Program-made: the position numbers and the translations under genes | In this document: positions 1 to 7,219 of the stretch, piece by piece | Layout: every line of letters begins with the position of its first letter | Numbering within the stretch: position 1 is the stretch's first letter | Assembly (NCBI GenBank): GCA_947384955.1 | Contig: CANDJC010000003.1 | Coordinates: 23,188-87,187, forward strand | Direction: 5' to 3' | DNA: 64,000 nt | DNA from: an uncultured Eubacterium sp. | Lineage (GTDB): Bacteria; Bacillota; Clostridia; Lachnospirales; Lachnospiraceae | The notes under the pieces: generated by a model | Told to the model about the DNA's origin: nothing | What the model saw: only the letters and a program-made list of their open reading frames with translations | The model's database searches: none

Positions 1-405
1 TAAGGCATCCTGCAATACTTTTGAAAAGTTAATGCTTTTCTCCTCACATAGCGTATTCAGCCACATTGGAATGCTTAAAGTCTTTTTTACTGCCCTGTCG
101 CTGTGCTGCCTTGCGTATTCGGTCATATCCACCAGTACCATATTGACGAAAGCGCTTTCCGCTGCGGATTCCATTTCAAACTCTTTCAGAACGGCAGCCG
201 GATTGATTTCGCTTAACATACTCGGGGACGGGATGCATTCGCCGTCACGCAGGGCCGTAAACAGATACAGGCCGCAGGCATCCTGAGCCATGCGCATAGC
301 ATCCGCCACATTATCCCCAAAAGTTGCAAGATTTCCCAAATCGGGAAAAATAACTGATATTTTGCCCTCTTCCTCATAGAAAACAGCCGGGTACACATAA
401 TTCAT
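1..405 (-). CDS. hicB: HicB-type antitoxin, C-terminus cut by window edge
   Basis: The minus-strand frame starting with ATG at 405 stays open to base 1, so the gene runs out of the window with at least 135 codons. The N-terminus (MNYVYPAVFYEEEGKISVIFPD) has the HicB signature: a partial RNase H-like fold beginning with a hydrophobic strand, then 'FPDLGNLATFGDN' and an alanine-rich helix (ADAMRMAQDA). Further on, 'SIPMWLNTLCEEKSINFSKVLQDAL' looks like the start of a C-terminal ribbon-helix-helix DNA-binding part. It follows a hicA gene by 42 bp, the usual toxin-antitoxin order. Expected role: bind and neutralise HicA and repress the shared promoter. The assignment is secure by family pattern; activity is inferred. 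Confidence 0.88.
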   Translation of the reverse strand, partial: MNYVYPAVFYEEEGKISVIFPDLGNLATFGDNVADAMRMAQDACGLYLFTALRDGECIPSPSMLSEINPAAVLKEFEMESAAESAFVNMVLVDMTEYARQHSDRAVKKTLSIPMWLNTLCEEKSINFSKVLQDAL

Positions 406-447
406 AAATCAATGCTCCTTTCCGTGACTTAACTAAGGGGCAGGGGC

Positions 448-630
448 TTATTTCAGCCCAGCCTGATTTCGTATGGATTTAACAATACTTTTCGGGATGT
501 CGCCGGGATGATTCGGAACGCTTACTTTACCAGGCTTTACCGGGTGTCTGTATTGGTAATGTGAGCCGCTTATGTCTGACACGTACCATCCGTCATCCTT
601 TAGCATCCGGTCGGCTTCTCTGAATCTCAT
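448..630 (-). CDS. hicA: HicA mRNA interferase toxin
   Basis: This 60-residue protein has the compact dsRBD-like HicA fold: a first helix (FREADRMLKDDGW), then the catalytic-histidine strand 'ISGSHYQYRHP', then 'VPNHPGDIPKSIVKSI' and a C-terminal 'IRNQAGL'. The His in GSH is the expected active-site residue. HicA toxins cleave mRNA on or off ribosomes and are held inactive by HicB. I chose the ATG at 630 over the upstream ATG at 663 because an AGGAGG motif lies just before 630 and because HicA proteins are usually about 60 residues. It is co-transcribed with hicB downstream and has its own strong promoter at 654-682. Confidence 0.92.
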   Translation of the reverse strand: MRFREADRMLKDDGWYVSDISGSHYQYRHPVKPGKVSVPNHPGDIPKSIVKSIRNQAGLK

Positions 631-653
631 GTATGTCTCCTCCTTACCATGAT

Positions 654-682
654 ATAATAACACGTATTTTACGTATTATCAA
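654..682 (-). promoter_or_regulatory. hicAB promoter with embedded operator-like repeat
   Basis: On the minus strand TTGATA (677-682) and TATTAT (654-659) are separated by exactly 17 bp, immediately upstream of hicA. The spacer contains two TACGT words as a short repeat (ATACGTAAAATACGT). This is a natural place for HicB to bind and autorepress. The promoter match is seen directly; the operator role is inferred. Confidence 0.75.
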
Positions 683-683
683 G

Positions 684-713
684 TAAAAAAGACATATGCC
701 TCATCTGCACATG
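684..713 (-). terminator. Intrinsic terminator of the TPR lipoprotein gene
   Basis: Read on the minus strand, a 7-bp stem (CATGTGC with GCATATG, one G-U pair) with a 7-nt loop is followed by TCTTTTTTAC. It lies 20 bp beyond the stop codon at 733, so it should end that transcript just before the hicAB promoter. Confidence 0.65.
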
Positions 714-732
714 CCTTTATTCTGCTTTTTTA

Positions 733-1710
733 TCATCTTGTTTTCAAAAAGATATATTCTTTTTGCGCCTCATCATCCTGCGGATAATTTTCCAGATAGT
801 TTTCCATCTCCTGCAAAGCAGCCGGAAAATCCCCCGCATATTCTAAAGCCGCTATCTTCCCGCTCCAGAGAGCCCTCTTATTCATAATATTCTCGCACCC
901 CATTCCCTGATCAAACCAGGTCACTGCTTTATCATACTCTCCCTGAACAAATGCAAGCTGTCCCAGCTCGTACAGGACGGCGGAATCATTTGGATTGTCC
1001 TGCAGATAAGCCTCGTAGTAGTTCGCTGACTGTCCGCTGTCGCCCTTTGCCTGAAAAAGTCTTCCAAGATACAGCTCTGCTGACGGCTCCTTTTGTTCTA
1101 AAGCCTCTCCGAGTTCTGTTTCTGCTTTTTCATAATCGCCGCTTAACAGATACAGCTTTCCCCGTGTCAGGCACTCCGGGCCTTTTTCTCCCTTCACGGA
1201 AAGCCCCTGCTTTAAATAAGGCGCTGCTTCCTTTTCAAGTCCGGCTGCCATCAGCTGTTCATAAATGCCGGCACACATGGCGCCGCTGTCTTTTTTATTC
1301 TTTTCCGCTTCTTCGAAATCCTGCAAGGCTTCTTTCTTTTTACCCTGGCTGATATAGGCACATCCGCGCAGATAGTATGCATCCGCGTTTTTTTTATTAT
1401 ACTCAATTAAAGCCGTGTAGGTACTGACGGCATCCTTCGTCTTTCCGGACTCCATCTGGGCATATGCTTTGTAAAAGTTAATATCTTCTTCCAGATTTGA
1501 CACAATGCCGGCCCGCTGTCCCAATGCTTCGTTGAACGAATGAATCGCTTTCTCATAATCCCCGGCATCCAGAAGCTGCAGTCCCGTTTTGCGGTAAGAT
1601 TTTGCTGCTTCAACCTGTTTTGCATCGCCGCAGCCGGACACTGCCGTCAGCATGATTACGGCAGCGGCAATGCCAGGTACCGTTTTGCAAATGCATTTTT
1701 TGATATTCAT
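733..1710 (-). CDS. TPR-repeat lipoprotein
   Basis: A type II signal peptide with lipobox 'TAVSGC' near residue 27 is followed by an array of tetratricopeptide repeats. These include 'GLQLLDAGDYEKAIHSFNEA', 'KNADAYYLRGCAYISQGKKK' and 'DSAVLYELGQLAFVQGEYDK'. About seven repeats fill the 325-residue protein and there is no other recognisable domain. It is probably a membrane-tethered extracytoplasmic protein-protein interaction scaffold; the partner is unknown. The ATG at 1710 is preferred over the one at 1722 because a GGGAGG ribosome binding site sits 4-9 nt before it. It lies downstream of asnS, separated by a stem-loop. Confidence 0.85.
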   Translation of the reverse strand: MNIKKCICKTVPGIAAAVIMLTAVSGCGDAKQVEAAKSYRKTGLQLLDAGDYEKAIHSFNEALGQRAGIVSNLEEDINFYKAYAQMESGKTKDAVSTYTALIEYNKKNADAYYLRGCAYISQGKKKEALQDFEEAEKNKKDSGAMCAGIYEQLMAAGLEKEAAPYLKQGLSVKGEKGPECLTRGKLYLLSGDYEKAETELGEALEQKEPSAELYLGRLFQAKGDSGQSANYYEAYLQDNPNDSAVLYELGQLAFVQGEYDKAVTWFDQGMGCENIMNKRALWSGKIAALEYAGDFPAALQEMENYLENYPQDDEAQKEYIFLKTR

Positions 1711-1733
1711 AATTCCTCCCATATGAAAACCGT

Positions 1734-1775
1734 CCGGGGATTATGCCTCCCGAAGGAAAACGGCACAATCCCCGG
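1734..1775 (-). terminator. Stem-loop after asnS, probable terminator
   Basis: Arms 1734-1747 and 1762-1775 (CCGGGGATTATGCC against GGCACAATCCCCGG) form a 14-bp stem with one mismatch and a 14-nt loop. It lies between the asnS stop (1813) and the lipoprotein start (1710). Only a short TTTT follows on the minus strand, so termination may be partial. Confidence 0.55.
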
Positions 1776-1812
1776 CATCCTGCCTCTCAGCCCCGGCTGG
1801 AAAAGGCGCTGT

Positions 1813-3204
1813 TTAAAGGTCGCAGTTATTGACTGTCCTCGGGAACGGAATCACATCGCGGATATTCGACATGCCTGTTAAATACATCACGCAGCGTTCA
1901 AATCCAAGCCCGAATCCCGCATGCCTTGCCGAACCGTATTTGCGCAGATCCAGATAAAAGCCATAATCTTCTTCCTTAAGCCCCAGTTCCTGAATCCGTA
2001 AAAGCAGCTTGTCATAGTCGTCTTCACGCTGGCTTCCGCCGATAATCTCACCGATGCCGGGAACCAGACAGTCCACTGCCGCCACTGTCTTTCCGTCTTC
2101 ATTCATCTTCATATAAAATGCCTTGATTTCTTTCGGGTAATCATATACAAATACCGGACGCTTAAATACCTTTTCTGTCAGATAACGCTCATGCTCTGTC
2201 TGCAGGTCCGCGCCCCAGGACACTTTATAGTCAAATTTGCTGTTATTTTTTTCTAACAGCCTGACAGCTTCCGTATAAGACACCCGCGCAAAATCCGAAT
2301 TCATAACATGCTCTAACCGTTCCATCAGTCCTTTGTCCACAAACTGGTTCAAAAAGGCCATTTCTTCCGGCGCATGTTCTAATACATAGCGGATAATATA
2401 TTTCAGCATTGCCTCGGCCAGCATCATGTTATCCGTAAGGTCCGCAAAGGCAATCTCCGGCTCAATCATCCAAAACTCGGCGGCATGCCTGGTCGTATTG
2501 GAATTTTCCGCACGGAATGTCGGCCCGAATGTATAGATATTTTTAAATGCCATGGCATACGTTTCGCCGTTCAGCTGCCCGCTTACAGTCAGATTTGCCG
2601 CTTTTGCGAAGAAATCCTGTGTGTAGTCAATGCTGCCGTCTTCTGCTTTCGGCAGATTGTTTAAGTCCATCGTTGTAACCTGGAACATCTCGCCAGCCCC
2701 TTCGCAGTCGCTTCCGGTAATAATTGGCGTATGCACATATACAAAATCCCGTTCCTGGAAAAACCGGTGTATCGCATAAGCCGTCAGCGAGCGGATGCGG
2801 AACACTGCCTCAAATGTATTTGTCCTTGGCCTTAAATGCGTAATTTTCCTTAAATACTCAAACGTATGCCTTTTTTTCTGCAGCGGGTAATCCGGAGAGG
2901 ACGCGCCCTCAATCTCCACATTCTTTGCCTGAATTTCAAAAGGCTGCTTTGCGCCCGGTGTCGCCACAAAGGTTCCTGTGATAACGAGCGCCGCCCCTAC
3001 GTTTACCTTTCCGATATCCTCAAAATTGGCAAGCCCGTCTCCATAAACAATCTGTACCGGCTCAAAAAACGTACCGTCATTTACCATCAAAAACCCAAAC
3101 GCCTTTGATTTGCGGTTGCTGCGCACCCATCCTCCGATTGTTACTTCCTTATCCGCATACTGCTGCTGGCTGCGGAATAATTCTCTGATATTTGTAAGCT
3201 CCAT
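1813..3204 (-). CDS. asnS: Asparaginyl-tRNA synthetase
   Basis: This class II aminoacyl-tRNA synthetase charges tRNA-Asn with asparagine in the cytoplasm. The N-terminal OB-fold anticodon-binding domain is visible as '[18 protein letters not shown]'. Motif 2 follows around '[20 protein letters not shown]', and motif 3 is at the C-terminus as '[15 protein letters not shown]'. The 463-residue length fits bacterial AsnRS. I take the ATG at 3204 rather than the one three codons upstream because an AAAGGA motif is 8 nt before it, whereas it abuts the upstream ATG. The asparagine enzyme is favoured over AspRS because of the short insertion and the '[18 protein letters not shown]' stretch typical of AsnS. 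Core housekeeping gene. Confidence 0.96.
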   Translation of the reverse strand: MELTNIRELFRSQQQYADKEVTIGGWVRSNRKSKAFGFLMVNDGTFFEPVQIVYGDGLANFEDIGKVNVGAALVITGTFVATPGAKQPFEIQAKNVEIEGASSPDYPLQKKRHTFEYLRKITHLRPRTNTFEAVFRIRSLTAYAIHRFFQERDFVYVHTPIITGSDCEGAGEMFQVTTMDLNNLPKAEDGSIDYTQDFFAKAANLTVSGQLNGETYAMAFKNIYTFGPTFRAENSNTTRHAAEFWMIEPEIAFADLTDNMMLAEAMLKYIIRYVLEHAPEEMAFLNQFVDKGLMERLEHVMNSDFARVSYTEAVRLLEKNNSKFDYKVSWGADLQTEHERYLTEKVFKRPVFVYDYPKEIKAFYMKMNEDGKTVAAVDCLVPGIGEIIGGSQREDDYDKLLLRIQELGLKEEDYGFYLDLRKYGSARHAGFGLGFERCVMYLTGMSNIRDVIPFPRTVNNCDL

Positions 3205-3251
3205 TCCTTTCATTCCTTTCTGTCATTCTGCAATCTGTTACTCTGTGTGCA

Positions 3252-4448
3252 TTACTTTTCTGCATCATCCTGCTTTTTTGATGATACGCCGTATTTCACC
3301 GATGCATTTTCCACTACCATATCCAGCGCCCGGTTGCACACATAGACCTTCTTTTCATAAGCCTCGCCCGCCTTTGCGTTCACTCCGTTTGACTTATAAA
3401 AATCCTCTTCCGACTCATAGCCGTATGTGCTCATCTGTTCCTGCACAAATTTCTTGAAAGCCTCTTCATCCAGTTCCATTTTTTCTTTCTTTACAATCGC
3501 CTCTAAAATAAGCTCTGTTTCCAGATTGACTTCCATCTCGCTTTTAATATCCGCCCGGAAATCTTCTTCGGTCATGCCGTTATAGCTTTGGGCGAGAAAA
3601 TCGGTCAGGCTCTGGCCTTCTTTGCAGTTATTGTTTGTATACTGAATCACATAATCCGAAACCCTGGCATCCAGCAGGTCCTGCGGCATTGTCACTTCGC
3701 AGATTTCCATTAATTTATCTATGACAGCCTGTCTGGTATCCCGCTCTTTATCGCTCTTGCTGCTGCTTTCCAGATACTGCCTGACATTCTCTTTGTATTC
3801 CTTTACCGTCTGAAACTCCGTATTCTGCTGCACATATTCATCGTTCAGTTCAAATTTCGCATCCGGGTCCGGTTCTACGATTTTATTGACCTTCACTGTA
3901 AATACGACATCTTCTCCGGCTAAGTCCTGGCTCGGATAGCCTTCCGGGAATGTCAGATTCAGCTCGACGGTATCCCCGACCTTCGCCCCGATAAGCCCTT
4001 CTTCAAAACCGTCAATAAAGCTGTTCGAGCCAATGGTCAGATGATACCCTGCTGATGTCCCTCCCTGGAAAGCTACGCCGTCCTTTTTTCCTTCATAGTC
4101 GATATTGACGATATCGCCGTCTTCCACTTTTTTCTTGTCCGTATCCCGGTAAACAGGCTGCGCATTGGATTCCGCGGCGCTCAGCGCATATTCATCGACC
4201 TGTGCTTTCGTAACCTTATAATCGTTTTCCAGTGATATTTTAATGTTCGAATAATCCCCCAGCTTCACACATTTATCAATGTCATAAGAAACCTGTTCCG
4301 CTGCTGACTGTGTATCTCCTTCTTTTTCATCTTTATTATCTGTCTGTGACTGTGAAGAGCTTCCGCTCTCCTGCTTTTCATCTCCGCATGCTGCCGCGGA
4401 CAATGTAATGACTGCCGCAAGCATAATCGTCAGTATTTTTCTTTTCAT
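3252..4448 (-). CDS. Secreted trigger-factor-like FKBP lipoprotein (foldase)
   Basis: A lipoprotein signal (MKRKILTIMLAAVITL, lipobox ending AAAC) is followed by a Glu/Asp/Ser-rich linker. Next come a short trigger-factor-like N-terminal segment and an FKBP-type prolyl isomerase domain ('VEDGDIVNIDYEGKKDG', 'FIDGFEEGLIGAKVGDTVEL'). The rest is a helical C-terminal domain like that of trigger factor ('TRQAVIDKLMEICEVTMPQD'). The ribosome-binding loop of cytosolic trigger factor is not evident. The likely role is folding of exported proteins at the outer face of the membrane, analogous to PrsA. Start at 4448 gives a clean signal peptide; the longer frame from 4502 would add an 18-residue acidic leader without export features. 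It lies 47 bp upstream of asnS on the same strand. Confidence 0.85.
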   Translation of the reverse strand: MKRKILTIMLAAVITLSAAACGDEKQESGSSSQSQTDNKDEKEGDTQSAAEQVSYDIDKCVKLGDYSNIKISLENDYKVTKAQVDEYALSAAESNAQPVYRDTDKKKVEDGDIVNIDYEGKKDGVAFQGGTSAGYHLTIGSNSFIDGFEEGLIGAKVGDTVELNLTFPEGYPSQDLAGEDVVFTVKVNKIVEPDPDAKFELNDEYVQQNTEFQTVKEYKENVRQYLESSSKSDKERDTRQAVIDKLMEICEVTMPQDLLDARVSDYVIQYTNNNCKEGQSLTDFLAQSYNGMTEEDFRADIKSEMEVNLETELILEAIVKKEKMELDEEAFKKFVQEQMSTYGYESEEDFYKSNGVNAKAGEAYEKKVYVCNRALDMVVENASVKYGVSSKKQDDAEK

Positions 4449-4533
4449 AGCATTCCATATCCCTTCTTCATTATTATAAAACTTTTTCGTATTATCTACC
4501 ATAACACAGATTTGTGAAAATTTAAAGTTTTTA

Positions 4534-4562
4534 TTGCTTTACATTTAAAATAATGCTATAAT
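4534..4562 (+). promoter_or_regulatory. Sigma-A-type promoter for the membrane protein at 4630
   Basis: TTGCTT (4534-4539) and TATAAT (4557-4562) are spaced by 17 bp, about 67 bp before the ATG at 4630. A perfect -10 and a near-consensus -35 make this a credible promoter in the divergent interval. Confidence 0.65.
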
Positions 4563-4629
4563 TTTAGGCAGTTATGGGATGAAATGGAGAACAGGCATTC
4601 CCTGAAACAAAATGGAGGAGGAAAGCAGT

Positions 4630-5142
4630 ATGAGACCGTGGCAGATTGTCTTACTAGTCATTACTGCAGTACTGCTGATTGCCCTGGTAGTTCTTTATTT
4701 TCTTGGCAAAAAGCTGCAGAAGAAAAAAGAAGAATCCGACAAACAGCTAGCTGCTGCATCGCAGACAGTCCCGATGCTGATTATTGACAAGAAAAAAATG
4801 AAACTAAAGGAGGCCGGCCTCCCCGCAATGGTTTACGAACAGACGCCCAAGCTTCTCCGCCGTCAGAAGGTCCCTGTTGTAAAGGCGAAGATAGGACCGA
4901 AAATCCAGACCTTTATGTGTGACGAAATGGTTTTTAATGATATTCCATTGAAAAAAGAAGTCCGCGTTACCGTAAGCGGCCTGTATATCACCGGTGTGAA
5001 AGGACTGCGCAAACCATTAGAAAAACCTGAAAAACAAAAGAAAAAGAAATTGTTCCAGCGTCTGCAGGAAAAAGCCAGAAGCCTTCAGGCACAGCAGGAG
5101 GGTGCGAAAAGTTCTGCTTCTTCCGGCAAAAAGAAAAAATAA
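4630..5142 (+). CDS. Small single-TM protein with basic coiled tail, unknown function
   Basis: The 170-residue product begins with one strongly hydrophobic segment (about residues 4-24, 'IVLLVITAVLLIALVVLYFL') followed by a Lys-rich stretch. The cytoplasmic part has a small globular region ('VPVVKAKIGPKIQTFMCDEM', 'RVTVSGLYITGVKGL') and ends in a very basic Lys-rich helix. An N-terminal anchor plus basic tail suggests a cytosol-facing membrane protein, but I recognise no catalytic motif. ATG 4630 is chosen because GGAGGAGGAAA precedes it by 6 nt; the in-frame ATG at 4612 lies before this site. It has its own promoter and ends at an intrinsic terminator. Confidence 0.75.
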   Translation: MRPWQIVLLVITAVLLIALVVLYFLGKKLQKKKEESDKQLAAASQTVPMLIIDKKKMKLKEAGLPAMVYEQTPKLLRRQKVPVVKAKIGPKIQTFMCDEMVFNDIPLKKEVRVTVSGLYITGVKGLRKPLEKPEKQKKKKLFQRLQEKARSLQAQQEGAKSSASSGKKKK

Positions 5143-5174
5143 TCAAATACGTTTCAGTATCTGCAAAATTTACA

Positions 5175-5212
5175 GGCTGCCCGAATGCTTCGCGCGTTCC
5201 GGCAGTCTTTTT
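5175..5212 (+). terminator. Intrinsic terminator
   Basis: GGCTGCCCGAA (5175 onward) pairs with TTCCGGCAGTC ending at 5207 around a short GC-rich loop, followed directly by five T residues. It is located 32 bp after the stop of the membrane protein. Confidence 0.85.
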
Positions 5213-5237
5213 ACTTCTATATAATATGTCTGTATCT

Positions 5238-5277
5238 ATGCTAAGAATCCGCTAAAAACCCGTTAACAAACCGCTAA
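5238..5277 (+). promoter_or_regulatory. Four 11-bp-phased direct repeats, OmpR/KdpE-type operator
   Basis: The heptamers ATGCTAA (5238), CCGCTAA (5249), CCGTTAA (5260) and CCGCTAA (5271) recur every 11 bp with A-rich 4-bp spacers. This is the layout that OmpR/PhoB-family response regulators recognise. A TATAGC word (5292-5297) would place the last repeat at the -35 position; TATGAT at 5317-5322 is an alternative -10. The regulator may be the KdpE-like protein encoded at 10052. The repeats are directly visible; the regulator is inferred. Confidence 0.6.
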
Positions 5278-5361
5278 GGAATGAGGAAAACTATAGCTTT
5301 CCCTTTTGATTTACGTTATGATACATTCTGCTAAAACCACGTATAAGAGGGAGGGATTTGC

Positions 5362-5448
5362 ATGATGGAAACTTTGATTGTCGTTTTGAGTATTATCCTG
5401 GTTGCAGGTGTATGCGCATGGAATTTCTTTGATACATATCATAAATAA
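5362..5448 (+). CDS. 28-residue membrane peptide
   Basis: ATG ATG at 5362 is preceded by GAGGGAGGG at good spacing and encodes 28 residues forming one TM helix ('LIVVLSIILVAGVCAW') with a short polar tail ending in TYHK. It is the first gene after the 11-bp-phased operator, so expression may depend on that regulator. The size and context recall small subunits of transport ATPases such as KdpF, but the sequence does not let me name it. An intact RBS and clean hydrophobic profile argue that it is real. Confidence 0.55.
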   Translation: MMETLIVVLSIILVAGVCAWNFFDTYHK

Positions 5449-5469
5449 AACGAAACTGTGAGGTGAATT

Positions 5470-5613
5470 ATGAATATACTGAGTCTTGCCGCGCTTTTTA
5501 TTGGCGGCGCGTTTTCTGTTATCATACTGCTTTATTTGTTTGTCGGGCTGATTGCGGTGCTGCTGTGGAAGGTTTACAGAAAGGTTCATCTGGGGTGTTC
5601 TTTTTGGGATTAG
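5470..5613 (+). CDS. 47-residue membrane protein, KdpF-like at most
   Basis: Starting at ATG 5470 behind GAGGTGA, 21 bp after the previous peptide, this encodes 47 residues with one or two hydrophobic spans ('IIGGAF'-like start, then 'VIILLYLFVGLIAVLLW') and a basic end (KVYRKVH). The 'LLYLFVGLI' core resembles KdpF peptides, and a KdpD/KdpE-like pair lies 3 kb downstream, yet no kdpA, kdpB or kdpC is found between them. The gene ends 24 bp before a hairpin repeat, so the downstream part of an older operon may have been lost there. That reading is inference. Confidence 0.5.
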   Translation: MNILSLAALFIGGAFSVIILLYLFVGLIAVLLWKVYRKVHLGCSFWD

Positions 5614-5636
5614 AGGGGGATTATGGCTGCTCGGAC

Positions 5637-5876
5637 GCCGGGAGAGGGGATTTGTCCGGTCTTTCTGAGGCGGCTCCAGAATGTTAAGAATCCCTAAGCA
5701 TTCTGCATTTACGCTGTGGCCCCGGACGGGACGCGGCACCCAGTCCGCCCTGGCCTACAGCCAGCAGCTACGGGTGCCGCTTCGGCTTCGCCGCCTGGTT
5801 TTTGGGGCAGAATGCTAAGGGATTCTAAACATTCTTCCAATGCCTCAGAAAGACCGGACAAATCCCCTCTCCCGGC
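5637..5876 (+). repeat. 240-bp hairpin repeat, copy 1
   Basis: The outer arms 5637-5671 and 5842-5876 are perfect 35-bp inverted repeats (starting GCCGGGAGAGGGG). Inside them lie a second pair, 5679-5706 with 5807-5834 (26 of 28 pairs), and a GC-rich centre with GCGGCACCC/GGGTGCCGC and CTGGC/GCCAG stems. The whole element can fold into one long branched hairpin. Three further copies are at 8346-8585, 63356-63593 and 63802-64000. The inner core is shared; the outer arms differ between copies but stay self-complementary. Translated frames within it are not convincing genes. I do not recognise it as a named family. Confidence 0.9.
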
Positions 5877-6121
5877 TGTTTTCTGGCAAGCGTTACATGA
5901 AACATTGTGGGTGTTGTACGGCTGCTTTATGATTGCGGCTTACAGTATTTGCGATATATATTAATTACCAGTTTACAGCTTTTCAGATTTCGATATAATT
6001 TTTGCAATAATCAACACTATTTATATTTTTACCTCCTGCTGTGTACTGTATATACATGATAGCCGTTTAAACGAATTATATCAATTAGATTTCTTCGTTC
6101 ACAATAGGTAATTCTCTTTCT
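5877..6121. other. Intergenic stretch after hairpin copy 1
   Basis: This AT-rich 245-bp stretch contains no supported gene. Its first 40 bp, with the words GTTAC and TGAAACAT, resemble the sequence following hairpin copy 3 (from 63594), so part of the repeat family's flank may be conserved. Confidence 0.5.
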
Positions 6122-6556
6122 TTATGTTTCCTCTTTGCGCCGGATTTCAAATAAGCTGCCATCAGCCATTTCAACTGTTACAGACCCGCCGCGTTCCGGT
6201 AAGGTGTTTTTTATGACTGACTGAATTTTATCCCTGTCAAGGCTGCGGCAGGCTTCCTGCATATCTTTGCAGAACCGGAGCCCGGCAAGGAACCCCATCA
6301 CGGTATACGTTTCCTGATGTGTCATGGAAAATTCCAGTACAGCACTGTACAAATCATCATTATCTCTGCTTGAGCATGGAAATATATGTTTCAGCCCGTC
6401 AAAGAGCTCCTCAAATGCCGCATCAATCCGCTTCTGGTACATATCTTTCCCATCATCCTTTGCGGAAATGCGTCCAGCAGTCTCCCTGCCGTATATTAAG
6501 TATTCCATGAAGCCTTCAAAGCCTATGCGTTCTGTCATTTGTCTTAATTCTCCCAT
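6122..6556 (-). CDS. Helical protein of unknown function
   Basis: This 144-residue soluble, mostly helical protein has no signal peptide or TM segment. Recognisable stretches are 'FEELFDGLKHIFPCSSRDND' and a C-terminal strand-rich end ('GGSVTVEMADGSLFEIRRK'). I cannot assign a family. A GGAG motif precedes ATG 6556 and a near-consensus promoter (TTGACG, 17 bp, TATAAT) lies just upstream within an interval shared with the divergent Arc-type repressor gene. That layout is typical of genes controlled by such a repressor. Accessory gene in a mosaic region with toxin-antitoxin genes and IS remnants. Confidence 0.7.
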   Translation of the reverse strand: MGELRQMTERIGFEGFMEYLIYGRETAGRISAKDDGKDMYQKRIDAAFEELFDGLKHIFPCSSRDNDDLYSAVLEFSMTHQETYTVMGFLAGLRFCKDMQEACRSLDRDKIQSVIKNTLPERGGSVTVEMADGSLFEIRRKEET

Positions 6557-6581
6557 AATCCGCTCCTTTCTTTCTCTTTAT

Positions 6582-6642
6582 ATTATAATATGCCGTCATT
6601 ATGCCGTCAACACCGTTTTTGCCGTCATTTTAACATTATAAT
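6582..6642. promoter_or_regulatory. Divergent promoters with TGCCGTCA repeats
   Basis: For the minus gene, TTGACG (revcomp at 6605-6610) and TATAAT (revcomp at 6582-6587) are 17 bp apart. For the plus gene, TATAAT is at 6637-6642. The octamer TGCCGTCA occurs three times (6591, 6602, 6620), overlapping the minus promoter. Such repeats between divergent genes are a good candidate operator for the Arc-like protein at 6681. Confidence 0.65.
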
Positions 6643-6680
6643 GAGGTCATAGATAAGAACTGACAGAAAGGAAGTGCGGC

Positions 6681-6851
6681 ATGGCGCATGATGTTTCAAA
6701 ATTCACGCTGCGGACAGATGCTGAACTAATGAAAAAGTTCCGTTACATTGCAGAATACAACGCACGTTCTGCAAACCGTGAGCTGGAAGTCATTATGAGG
6801 AAACACGTAAAAGAATTTGAAGAAATGCATGGCGAAATCGTCTTTGACTAA
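6681..6851 (+). CDS. Arc-family ribbon-helix-helix DNA-binding protein
   Basis: The 56-residue protein has the Arc pattern: a short DNA-contacting strand ('KFTLRTDAELMKKF') followed by two helices ('YIAEYNARSANRELEVIMRK', 'HVKEFEEMHG'). Arc-type RHH proteins bind operators as dimers through that strand. ATG 6681 follows GAAAGGAAG. The gene is divergent from the unknown gene ending at 6122, with repeated TGCCGTCA words between them. Its 3' half plus 50 bp of downstream DNA is duplicated at 8170-8299. It probably acts as a local repressor or an orphan antitoxin; no adjacent toxin is visible on the same strand. Confidence 0.8.
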   Translation: MAHDVSKFTLRTDAELMKKFRYIAEYNARSANRELEVIMRKHVKEFEEMHGEIVFD

Positions 6852-6929
6852 AACAGGCGGCAGTCGTCTGACGGATAGTTATCATACAGCACGACCCCGC
6901 GGGATATGTACAGTTAGTACAGCATTATG

Positions 6930-6961
6930 GAACCCCGGAAGACTGCTGCCCTCCGGGGTTC
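6930..6961. terminator. Hairpin between convergent genes
   Basis: Perfect 10-bp arms GAACCCCGGA (6930-6939) and TCCGGGGTTC (6952-6961) sit between the Arc-like gene and the convergent antitoxin gene. T-runs are weak on both sides, so it could be a poor bidirectional terminator. Confidence 0.5.
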
Positions 6962-6989
6962 TCCTGACTCTTACATTCTTATCTTTTTC

Positions 6990-7202
6990 TTAATCCCATT
7001 CTATATCACTGCCTTTTATATACTCTCCATTATCCATTCTCTTTTCAGCAGCTTCCAGCCTCTCTCTTTCTTCATGGGTTAATTTCGTAAAATCCGGGTC
7101 CCATGCAAGCACCATCCTTTTTATAAACTGACTTGCAAGCTCCTGCTCGCTTTCCGGCAGCATTTCCAGCATCCGTACAGATTCCTGAACTATCTGTGTC
7201 AT
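6990..7202 (-). CDS. Putative antitoxin partner of RelE-like toxin
   Basis: This acidic 70-residue protein ('MLEMLPESEQELASQFIKRM', 'AWDPDFTKLTHEERERLEAA', 'GEYIKGSDIEWD') follows the RelE-like gene by 17 bp in the same operon. The small acidic protein with an amphipathic N-terminal helix and a 'GEYI' C-terminus is of the kind commonly paired with RelE/ParE toxins. Start at 7202 is chosen because GGAGG lies before it; the longer version from 7223 would overlap the toxin gene. Toxin-first order is unusual for RelBE but occurs in HigBA-like systems. Confidence 0.72.
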   Translation of the reverse strand: MTQIVQESVRMLEMLPESEQELASQFIKRMVLAWDPDFTKLTHEERERLEAAEKRMDNGEYIKGSDIEWD

Positions 7203-7219
7203 ATTTCTTTCCTCCATTT

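Noticed and set aside
5470-5613. Firm assignment of the 47-residue protein as KdpF
   Set aside because: Size and a short hydrophobic similarity are not enough, and no kdpA follows.
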